Position numbers and translations under genes: made by a program
NCBI GenBank assembly: GCA_001603055.1
Contig: LVAZ01000554.1
Location: forward strand, 1-6,358
Source of the DNA: Victivallales bacterium Lenti_02
Lineage (GTDB): Bacteria; Verrucomicrobiota; Lentisphaeria; Oligosphaerales; Lenti-02
Reading direction: 5' to 3'
DNA: 6,358 nucleotides
Notes under the pieces: model-generated
What the model was told of the DNA's origin: nothing
Seen by the model: only the letters and a program-made list of their open reading frames with translations
Databases searched by the model: none
Part shown: piece after piece, positions 1 to 6,358 of the stretch
How positions within the stretch are numbered: the stretch's first letter is position 1
Layout: each line of letters begins with the position of its first letter

Positions 1-1
1 C

Positions 2-2311
2 AACTGGTACTTCCGCACCCCCGGCGAAGGCACTCCCGAGCCCCCTCCCGCCAGCGGCCCCGCCCCCGTCCGCCCGTCCGCGCTCTGCCACCACGTCGTC
101 GCGGGCAACCATCCCGCCGCCAGCGACGACAATCCCGGCACCGCCGAGAAACCGCTGAAGACCATCGGGGCCGCCCTGCGCCGCGCCCAGCCCGGCGAGG
201 TGGTCCGGATCGAACCCGCCGTCTATCGCGAAACCCTCGATTTCCCCGCCGCCGGGCGGGCCGACGCCCCCATCCGGGTCGAGGGCGTCCGGGACGGACA
301 GGGCAGGATGCCGGTCGTGGACGGCAACGACCCCTTCCCTGCCCAGTCCTGGCAATCGGTGTCCGGCTGGCCGGGCGTCCATCGCGCCGCGCTGTTCACC
401 AACCTCCCCGGCCCGGTCTGCGCCAACGACGAGGCCCTCGCCGAGGCCAGTTGGCCCGGCCAGCTCGAACCCGGCCAGTTCTGCCTCAACCGCGCCTCCC
501 GCGAATTCCTGCACGGTCGGGAGGAAGTCGCCGAGCCGGTCGAGGGACTGGCCGAACAGGGGGCCGTCTGGCGGAAAATCGCGGCCGACGGCGAGGGCAT
601 GCTGACCCTGGGCGAAGCGGGCGAACCCGCCCGCTACCGGCTTTCCGCCTGGGTCTGGGTTGCCCCCAAGGCGCGGGCTGAGGGCGTGGTCTGGGACCCC
701 CGCTTTCCCGAACCCGTCTCCGGACGGGTCGAGTGCAAAGGCCCCTTCCGCGCCTTCCGCCAGACCGGCACCAGCGTCGGCGGCCAAGTCAACAAATACC
801 GGATGTGGGTCAACGGCACCGCCCTCCCGTCCGCCTGGGTGCCGGGCCAGCCCCGCGCCCACCACAACTACGGCAAAACCGACACCTGGCACGACTTCAG
901 CCTAAAGGAAGGCTGGAACCACCTGCTGTTCGAGTTCGACACCTGTACCAAACCGGGCGAACCCCGCGTTTTCCGCTTCGGTGTGCCGCAGGGAATCAAG
1001 AGCTACCTGTGTTCCGCCGCGCCGCCCGCCGACCGGGCCGCAGCGGGGGAGGGCGCGCCAACCGACCATCTGGCCGAGGCCCTGCTGCTCGGTCCCCTGC
1101 CCGCCACCCCGGACGGCGGCGTGTACGTGCGCCTGCCCGGCGACGCCGATCCCAACACCGTGCCCATGTCCCTCGCCGCCCGCACCCTGCTGGCGAAGCT
1201 CGAACAGCCCTTCGTCCAGGTCGCGGGCCTCGAATTCCGCCACGGAGCCTACTTCCAGCAGCGCGCCCAGATGAATGTGGCCGCCCCCGGCTGCCTGGTC
1301 GAGGGTTGCCTATTCCGCGACAGCGAGGTCCGGGGCATCACCGCCAATCTCGCTGGCATGGACCAGACGGATGCGCCGATTGTCCTGCGCAACAACTGGA
1401 TTCTGAATCCCGGCGGCGTCGGCATCGGGGCCAGCGGCTCCAGCGAAAAACTCACGGCGGAAAATCAGGACCGGGAAGCCCCCGGCCGGGGGCGTCTGCT
1501 CTGCGAGTACAATCTGGTGGCGAACAACAACCGCAACGGCTACCCGCGCTTCTGGGAGTCCGGTGGCTTCAAGATGTTCCGCCTCACCGGGGCCGTCCTG
1601 CGCCAGAACACCTTCCTCGGCGGCGACGGGCCGGGACTCTGGCTCGACTGGGAGCACTACGGCAACCGCATCGAGGGCAACGTCTCCGTGGACGGTACCG
1701 CCTTCCTGGTCGGCGTCGAGGCTTCGCCGGGGCCGAATCTGGTGGCCAACAACCTCTGCGTGAACCTCAAGACCGGCGGGGTCTGGTTCCGCCACGGCAT
1801 TCTCGCCTGGAGTTCCCATGCCGTCTGGGCGGTCCACAACACCATCGACGGACGCTGGAACGACACTCCCGCCTGGCAGAACAAGACCGGCGCGGGCGGC
1901 ATCTACCTGCACGAGGGCGGTGCCGACCGCCGCACCCGCTGGGTGCCGGTCCCCAAACAGCAGGCCATCCTCAACAATCTCATTGTCGGCGTGGATGCCG
2001 ACGACGTGATCCGCCGCTGGGGCTGGAACGAGAACACCCCCGAACTCGGCAACCACCACGACACCCGCGACCAGCCCTGGACCGTTTTCCGCGCCCCCGA
2101 GACCCTCGACTACCGGCTCCGTCCCGACGCGCCGCCGCTGGCCGGAGCGGAGCACGCCCTGGTCGGGCTGGTCCGGCACGATTTCCACGGTCTCCTACGC
2201 CATCCCGACCTGCCGCCGGTCGCCGGCGCTTTCCGGGTCGATCCCCCGGGCGCAGCCGCCACTCTGGTCGAAGCCGAATTCGCCGACGGGACCATGCGGC
2301 GCTACTACTGA
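2..2311 (+). CDS. Right-handed parallel beta-helix protein with inserted beta-sandwich-like module (5' partial)
   Basis: The reading frame is open from the first complete codon, so the true start lies upstream; the in-frame GTG at 200 falls inside a conserved motif and is not a start. The visible 769 residues begin with a Pro/Ala/Gly-rich linker (about 8-27), which suggests another domain or secretion signal upstream. Next comes the classic start of a secreted beta-helix domain, with DNPGTAEKPLKTI at about 43-55 and PGEVVRIEPAVYRE at 64-77. Residues about 200-340 do not look like helix coils; they contain a 'WVNG...' strand and a 'LKEGWNHLLFEF' strand, as in jelly-roll accessory modules. Coils resume from about 394, with Asn-rich turns (RNNWILN, ANNLCVN, LNNLIV) as in Beta_helix/pectate-lyase-like proteins. 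The end carries the usual closing motif 'DYRLRPDAPPLAG...GAF'. Likely an extracellular polysaccharide-binding or polysaccharide-cleaving protein. Catalytic residues cannot be assigned, so lyase, hydrolase or epimerase activity remains open. Confidence 0.88.
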   Translation, partial: NWYFRTPGEGTPEPPPASGPAPVRPSALCHHVVAGNHPAASDDNPGTAEKPLKTIGAALRRAQPGEVVRIEPAVYRETLDFPAAGRADAPIRVEGVRDGQGRMPVVDGNDPFPAQSWQSVSGWPGVHRAALFTNLPGPVCANDEALAEASWPGQLEPGQFCLNRASREFLHGREEVAEPVEGLAEQGAVWRKIAADGEGMLTLGEAGEPARYRLSAWVWVAPKARAEGVVWDPRFPEPVSGRVECKGPFRAFRQTGTSVGGQVNKYRMWVNGTALPSAWVPGQPRAHHNYGKTDTWHDFSLKEGWNHLLFEFDTCTKPGEPRVFRFGVPQGIKSYLCSAAPPADRAAAGEGAPTDHLAEALLLGPLPATPDGGVYVRLPGDADPNTVPMSLAARTLLAKLEQPFVQVAGLEFRHGAYFQQRAQMNVAAPGCLVEGCLFRDSEVRGITANLAGMDQTDAPIVLRNNWILNPGGVGIGASGSSEKLTAENQDREAPGRGRLLCEYNLVANNNRNGYPRFWESGGFKMFRLTGAVLRQNTFLGGDGPGLWLDWEHYGNRIEGNVSVDGTAFLVGVEASPGPNLVANNLCVNLKTGGVWFRHGILAWSSHAVWAVHNTIDGRWNDTPAWQNKTGAGGIYLHEGGADRRTRWVPVPKQQAILNNLIVGVDADDVIRRWGWNENTPELGNHHDTRDQPWTVFRAPETLDYRLRPDAPPLAGAEHALVGLVRHDFHGLLRHPDLPPVAGAFRVDPPGAAATLVEAEFADGTMRRYY

Positions 2312-2335
2312 ATCTGGAGGCTGAGAGAAGGAACC

Positions 2336-2365
2336 GCCCGGCCGGAATGCGCCCGGCCGGAATGC
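2336..2365. repeat. Perfect tandem 15-bp repeat, two copies
   Basis: The unit GCCCGGCCGGAATGC occurs twice back to back (2336-2350 and 2351-2365). A third, inverted partial copy of its GC arm follows immediately (2365-2373). Each unit contains the palindrome CCGGCCGG (2338-2345 and 2353-2360), so the two copies can also pair with each other. Confidence 0.9.
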
Positions 2366-2374
2366 GGCCGGGCG
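2350..2374. terminator. GC-rich hairpin between convergent genes, candidate bidirectional terminator
   Basis: A perfect 10-bp stem (2350-2359 with 2365-2374) encloses a 5-nt loop, GAATG. It lies 39 nt after the stop of the beta-helix gene and 14 nt after the stop of the Gfo/Idh/MocA gene, the usual place for a shared terminator. Neither side has a clean T tract; the minus-strand side is only pyrimidine-rich (TTCCTTCTCTC). A role in transcript-end protection or factor-assisted termination is therefore as likely as classical intrinsic termination. Confidence 0.5.
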
Positions 2375-2387
2375 GCGAGGGCGGGCG

Positions 2388-3509
<1,122 letters not shown>

Positions 3510-3518
3510 GGCAACTTG

Positions 3519-3523
3519 TCCTT
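3519..3523 (-). promoter_or_regulatory. Ribosome binding site of the Gfo/Idh/MocA gene
   Basis: AAGGA on the minus strand lies 9 nt before the ATG at 3509. It decides the start against the longer upstream-open frame. Confidence 0.7.
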
Positions 3524-3561
3524 GTCTTCCATTCGGTCGCACATTGTCAAAAGGGCGCAAA

Positions 3562-3599
3562 AATCCCGTACCATAGCGGCTCAAGCCTTCCCTGGTACG
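3562..3599 (-). terminator. Possible weak terminator after the SGNH hydrolase gene
   Basis: Five nt after the SGNH stop codon, on the minus strand, a 7-bp inverted repeat (CGTACCA/TGGTACG, 3593-3599 with 3567-3573) encloses 19 nt. That interior holds a small GGC/GCC hairpin (3578-3580 with 3585-3587). After the stem comes GGGATTTTT. The long interior and the short gap before the T run make this a modest candidate. The gap to the Gfo/Idh/MocA gene is 95 nt, long enough for separate transcription. Confidence 0.35.
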
Positions 3600-3604
3600 C
3601 GGAT

Positions 3605-4612
3605 TTACTTCGCCAGCGGGCGCAGGACGGGATCGAGGCAGTCGGCCATCCGCATGTAGCCCAGGTCGCTGGGGTGGGAGGAGTCGAGGGAGCCCTCGCT
3701 GTCGGTGCCGAAGAGATCGCGGCCGGGCACGTAGTGGAGCTTGTCCATGCCGTCCCGGACCAGAGTTTCGTAGATGGCCCGGAAGGCCTGCCATTTCTTT
3801 TCGTGCCCCTGCTTCACGGCAGGCTTGATCCAGTAGTTGCCCAGGGGCCGGTCCTCGACCAGGACGATGGGCACGCCGGGCCGTAGGGCGCGGAGGCGGC
3901 GGACGAAGGCTTCCGCCCGCTCCAGCACCAGGTCCAGACCCATGTTCGGGAGCGTGTCGAGGATGTAGACGCGGGCATCGAGTTCGGCCAGCAGGTCGGC
4001 CAGGGCGATCTCCATCTTGCCGACGCCCGAGAAGCCGAGGTTGATTACCGGGCAGCCCAGGCGGCGGCCGAGGACGGAGGGATGGACCATGCCCGCATGG
4101 GAGGCATAGGCCCCGTGTACGATGGAGGTGCCGTAGAACACCAGCGGCTTCGCCGAACTCGGCGCGACCGGGGTGAATTTGGCGTCGTCCGGCACCCCGA
4201 TCTCCAGCTTCCGGACGGGGTTGCGGAGGGGGAGGTAGAGACGGAAATCCCGCATGACCCCGGCCATGCCCTCGATGACGCAGACTTCCGGGGTCTGGGA
4301 AGTCAGGTTCTGGGTGGCGGCGGCCCAGCGCCAGGCGCCGTTGTCGTCGGCGTAGAGGTCGAGGCCGCTGAAGGCCGCCACCGGGAAATTGGCCTCGCCG
4401 AGGCGCTCGGAGCCGAGCTGCCAGCGGGCGTGAATCTGGGTGGCGTTGGTCCGGAAGCTCGCATACATCCCGGTGGCGGAATGGCTCAGGTTCCAGACGG
4501 CGTCGGGGACTACCCCCTTCGCCTTGGCCGGCAGCCGGTCGAAGGGTGCCTCCGTGTCACGCCAGCCTTTGCCCTCGATTCCCCAATCCAGCACATCGAA
4601 CCAGTTCATCAT
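3605..4612 (-). CDS. SGNH/GDSL-type hydrolase with N-terminal GxDLY domain, probable esterase
   Basis: The 335-residue protein has the two-part layout of the GxDLY/Lipase_GDSL_3 esterases. The N-terminal beta-sandwich (about 30-145) carries the signature GLDLY (83-87). The catalytic SGNH domain follows: YGTSIVHG (160-167, nucleophile Ser163), LGFSGVG (192-198, oxyanion Gly), LPNMG (221-225, Asn223) and DSSHPSD (310-316, Asp310/His313). All four SGNH blocks are present, so it is probably active. Family members remove acetyl or other acyl groups from sugars; the substrate here is unknown. No signal peptide is seen, which suggests cytoplasmic action on imported oligosaccharides unless export is unconventional. 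The frame is open to 4747, but the ATG-ATG pair at 4612/4609 is preceded by AGGAA (4617-4621) with 4 or 7 nt spacing; the second ATG, giving 334 residues, is equally possible. Intergenic gaps are 77 nt upstream and 95 nt downstream. Confidence 0.9.
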   Translation of the reverse strand: MMNWFDVLDWGIEGKGWRDTEAPFDRLPAKAKGVVPDAVWNLSHSATGMYASFRTNATQIHARWQLGSERLGEANFPVAAFSGLDLYADDNGAWRWAAATQNLTSQTPEVCVIEGMAGVMRDFRLYLPLRNPVRKLEIGVPDDAKFTPVAPSSAKPLVFYGTSIVHGAYASHAGMVHPSVLGRRLGCPVINLGFSGVGKMEIALADLLAELDARVYILDTLPNMGLDLVLERAEAFVRRLRALRPGVPIVLVEDRPLGNYWIKPAVKQGHEKKWQAFRAIYETLVRDGMDKLHYVPGRDLFGTDSEGSLDSSHPSDLGYMRMADCLDPVLRPLAK

Positions 4613-4642
4613 GCCGTTCCTGTCGCCAATGGATACAACTGG

Positions 4643-4665
4643 AAAAACCGCCCGAAGACTGGCGG
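4643..4665 (-). terminator. Intrinsic terminator after the RraA-like gene
   Basis: On the minus strand a 5-bp CCGCC/GGCGG stem (4661-4665 with 4648-4652) with an 8-nt loop is followed directly by TTTTT (4647-4643). It starts 24 nt after the RraA-like stop codon and ends 30 nt before the SGNH start. The stem is short but GC-only, and the T tract is conspicuous in this GC-rich sequence, so it probably separates the UxuA/RraA unit from the SGNH gene at least in part. Confidence 0.5.
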
Positions 4666-4667
4666 GG

Positions 4668-4696
4668 AATATACTCCGTCGGAGCCGGTCTAGAAA
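4668..4696 (-). promoter_or_regulatory. Possible sigma70-like promoter for the SGNH gene
   Basis: TATATT (4673-4668, five of six matches to TATAAT) lies 17 nt downstream of TTTCTA (4696-4691, three of six matches to TTGACA) on the minus strand. It is one of the few AT-rich spots nearby. The weak -35 and a predicted start inside the terminator-like hairpin make this uncertain. Confidence 0.2.
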
Positions 4697-5409
4697 TATC
4701 CGCCGCGGTCGTGGATTTCCTGGGCGGGGAGACCGGCCTCGACCCATTCCTTGATCTCGTCCTCGTTCTGCTCGATCTGCTCGGCGCGCTTGAGCACGGC
4801 GACGGCGATCTTGCGGGGGATGAGGACGGCGCCGTCGATGTCGGCCAGAATGATGTCGCCGGGGCGGATGATGATGTCGCCGACGAAGACGGGCACCTGA
4901 TAGGCGACGATCTTGGTGTGGGAGAGGGCGCCGTTGCTGGTGCGGTAGCGGTACCAGATGGGGAAGCCCTGTTCGAGGATGTCTTTGGTGTCGCGGATGC
5001 CGCCGTCGATGATGGCGCCGCGGCAGCCGCGGCTGATGGCGGCGCGGGTCATGACGCCGCCCCAGTGGGAGGCGTGGTCGTCGCCGTTGGCGTTCCAGAC
5101 GACCAGGTGGCCGGGGCGGAGTTCGTCCAGCAGCTTGACGCGGATTTCGAGTTCGCCGCCCATGGTGGGGTCCTTGACGGCCTTGACGGTGAAGGCCTCG
5201 CCGCAGACGACCATTTCGTCGCGCAGGGGCATGATGCCGGGGGGGAGGCCCTGGTTGGGCAGGAGCATTTCGCGGAGCACGTCGTTGACCGCGCCGGTGT
5301 AGAGCTTCTCGAAGCGGGCGCAGAGTTCTTCGAGGGGCATGCCGAGATCGACGATCTCGACGTTGTCGCGGATTTCCTTCAGCTTGTCGGTGTTCATCTT
5401 GTGGCTCAT
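4690..5409 (-). CDS. RraA-like family protein (possible 2-oxo acid aldolase/decarboxylase)
   Basis: A 239-residue protein of the RraA/4-hydroxy-4-methyl-2-oxoglutarate aldolase fold, a family often mislabelled as dimethylmenaquinone methyltransferase. Supporting motifs are YTGAVNDVL (37-45), CGEAFTV (69-75), the core RGCRGAIIDGGIRD (127-140) with the Arg139-Asp140 pair used for pyruvate and metal binding, and PGDIILADIDGAVLIP (183-198). It is longer than E. coli RraA (about 160 residues), with about 35 extra residues at the N-terminus and a charged helical C-terminus, as in the larger enzymatic members. The first Asp of the D-x20-R-D motif is replaced by Gly118. The ATG at 5409 is chosen for the AGGAG 7 nt upstream; an internal ATG at 5397 lacks this support. 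It starts 13 nt after the UxuA-like stop, so the two are probably one transcript. The likely job is cleavage or decarboxylation of a 2-oxo acid from the same pathway. RNase E regulation is less likely. Confidence 0.9.
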   Translation of the reverse strand: MSHKMNTDKLKEIRDNVEIVDLGMPLEELCARFEKLYTGAVNDVLREMLLPNQGLPPGIMPLRDEMVVCGEAFTVKAVKDPTMGGELEIRVKLLDELRPGHLVVWNANGDDHASHWGGVMTRAAISRGCRGAIIDGGIRDTKDILEQGFPIWYRYRTSNGALSHTKIVAYQVPVFVGDIIIRPGDIILADIDGAVLIPRKIAVAVLKRAEQIEQNEDEIKEWVEAGLPAQEIHDRGGYF

Positions 5410-5416
5410 GGCGGGA

Positions 5417-5421
5417 CTCCT
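5417..5421 (-). promoter_or_regulatory. Ribosome binding site of the RraA-like gene
   Basis: AGGAG on the minus strand lies 7 nt before the ATG at 5409, within the 13-nt gap after the UxuA-like stop codon. It fixes the start and supports coupled translation of the pair. Confidence 0.8.
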
Positions 5422-5422
5422 T

Positions 5423-6358
5423 TTATAGGTAGGGGATGTGTTGGGCGTCGAGCAGGCCCTTGAGATAGCCGACGGCGAAGAGGTGGCCGAGCATGGCGTA
5501 GCCGGGGATGTCGGGGCGTTCGCCGTGCATGGTGGGGACGTGGTCGTCGCGGATGGGGCCGGCGAAACCGACCTCGTGGTAGAGCCGGAGCATGGCGGCC
5601 ATGTCCGTCGGCCCCTCGTCGTGCCAGACTTCGGTGAAATGCCTGGCGTCGCCCACCACGTCGCGGACATGGACGAAGAAGAGTTTGCCGAGGCTGGCGA
5701 ACCGGCGGACCCAGTGTTCCACGTCGGCCCCCATGAGGCGGTAGTTGGCCTGGCAGAAGGTGACGCCGTGGCTGGGGCTGGGGATCAGGTTCAATGCCCG
5801 CTCGACGGCTTCGGGGCAATGGAAGATGCGGGGGACGCCGCCGAGGGCGGGCAGGGGCGGATCGTCCGGGTGCAGACCCATACGCACGCCGACCCGCTCG
5901 GCTTCGGGCAGAACGGCCTGGAGAAAATAGGTGTAGTTCTCCCAGAGCTGCTCGGCGGAGAACTCCAGTTCCGGCGCGGCGGGGAGCTTGTCCAGATCGA
6001 AGGCGGTGGTGAGGGAGCCGCCGCGCAGGGGGACTGCGCAGTCGGTGCGGTGCCAGTCATGCCGGGCGGCGCGGGCGCGGGGCATGAAATTGTAGCAGAG
6101 GAGGGGGATGCCGAGTTCGGCCATGTTGCGGAGCATGCGGCGGTAGCGTTCGAGGTCCTCGTCCCGTCCCGGTTCGCCGCGCTTGATGCGGGACATGTCG
6201 AACTGGTCGCCCTCGAGCCCGGCGAGGGTGATGCCCGTCGCCGCGAAGCGGTCGCGCACGGTGCGCAGGGCGTCGAGGTTGTCGGGCGCGGGCAGGCCGG
6301 AGAGGTCGGGCGCGGCCTTGGTCACGGCGTGGGTGACGCCGATCTGGCGGGCCAGCGT
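5423..6358 (-). CDS. uxuA: UxuA-like D-mannonate dehydratase (5' partial)
   Basis: The visible 311 residues run off the right edge. The frame begins TLARQIGVTHAV, which matches the first strand of UxuA, so probably only some 15-25 residues are missing; the GTG at 6325 is internal. UxuA is a metal-dependent TIM-barrel enzyme that dehydrates D-mannonate to 2-keto-3-deoxy-gluconate in hexuronate breakdown. Family features are CYNFMPRAR (88-96), RTD (104-106), GLHPDDPP (161-168), FCQANY (201-206), FVHVRDV (228-234), RDDHVPTM (270-277) and the closing LFAVGYLKGLLDA (293-305). The expected metal ligands, His163, Cys202, His230 and Asp272, are all present. Differences from typical UxuA are CQAN instead of CxG, HVRDV instead of HFRNV, and RDDH instead of RPDH. 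The full protein would be about 330 residues, a little short for the family (about 350-395). It could be a mannonate dehydratase or a relative acting on another aldonate. It is first of the minus-strand genes seen and 13 nt from the RraA-like gene. Confidence 0.85.
   Translation of the reverse strand, partial: TLARQIGVTHAVTKAAPDLSGLPAPDNLDALRTVRDRFAATGITLAGLEGDQFDMSRIKRGEPGRDEDLERYRRMLRNMAELGIPLLCYNFMPRARAARHDWHRTDCAVPLRGGSLTTAFDLDKLPAAPELEFSAEQLWENYTYFLQAVLPEAERVGVRMGLHPDDPPLPALGGVPRIFHCPEAVERALNLIPSPSHGVTFCQANYRLMGADVEHWVRRFASLGKLFFVHVRDVVGDARHFTEVWHDEGPTDMAAMLRLYHEVGFAGPIRDDHVPTMHGERPDIPGYAMLGHLFAVGYLKGLLDAQHIPYL

Noticed and set aside
1310..2188. A 292-codon open frame antisense to the beta-helix gene
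   Set aside because: It has Val/Ala/Gly-rich low-complexity composition and no family motif, as expected for the complement of a high-GC gene.
3545..3550. Perfect TTGACA on the minus strand upstream of the Gfo/Idh/MocA gene
   Set aside because: No acceptable -10 box lies 16-18 nt downstream (AGACAA or similar), and the start point would fall almost at the ATG.
3510..3794. Possible 95-residue N-terminal extension of the Gfo/Idh/MocA protein
   Set aside because: It would overlap the SGNH coding region out of frame. The Rossmann domain starts at the ATG at 3509, which has its own AAGGA.
4674..4684. Palindrome CTCCG-T-CGGAG just after the RraA-like stop codon
   Set aside because: It can form only a 4-bp stem with a 3-nt loop and has no T tract; too short to call an operator or terminator.
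4546..5463. A 305-codon + strand open frame opposite the RraA-like gene
   Set aside because: It is Asp/Val/Ala/Gly-rich with no domain, antisense to a gene with conserved RraA motifs and a good ribosome binding site.

Overview
The window is high-GC (by eye about two thirds G+C), densely coding bacterial DNA. It holds five protein genes, two of them cut by the window edges. There is no sign of RNA genes, insertion sequences, CRISPR arrays or other mobile DNA. The combination of a large right-handed beta-helix protein, a GxDLY-type SGNH esterase, a Gfo/Idh/MocA dehydrogenase, an RraA-like protein and a UxuA-like dehydratase is typical of polysaccharide-degrading bacteria with many sugar-acid genes. 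My best guess is the PVC group (Lentisphaerota, Kiritimatiellota, Planctomycetota or Verrucomicrobiota). This is inferred from gene content only; no marker gene is present.

Layout. Positions 2-2311 (+) are the 3' part of a beta-helix protein gene that enters from the left edge. Positions 2312-2387 are a short convergent intergenic region with a tandem 15-bp repeat and a strong GC hairpin. The other four genes are all on the minus strand and, in transcription order, run right to left: a UxuA-like mannonate dehydratase (5423-6358, 5' end beyond the right edge), an RraA-like protein (4690-5409), an SGNH/GDSL hydrolase (3605-4612) and a Gfo/Idh/MocA oxidoreductase (2388-3509). The first two are separated by only 13 nt and look co-transcribed. 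A terminator-like hairpin with a T5 tract follows the RraA-like gene, and a weaker hairpin follows the SGNH gene, so the last two genes may be separately transcribed or partly attenuated.

How the genes may work together (inference). The beta-helix protein could bind or cleave an acidic or substituted polysaccharide. The SGNH hydrolase could remove ester substituents. The Gfo/Idh/MocA enzyme could oxidise or reduce a sugar or sugar acid. The UxuA-like enzyme could dehydrate an aldonate to a 2-keto-3-deoxy acid. The RraA-like protein belongs to a fold that includes pyruvate-forming aldolases and could split such a product. No kinase (KdgK), classical KDPG aldolase, transporter or regulator is visible here. 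Nothing in the window is a clear-cut new system. The most notable points are the divergent RraA-like protein paired with UxuA, the three-armed repeat between the convergent genes, and a non-helix module inserted in the beta-helix protein.
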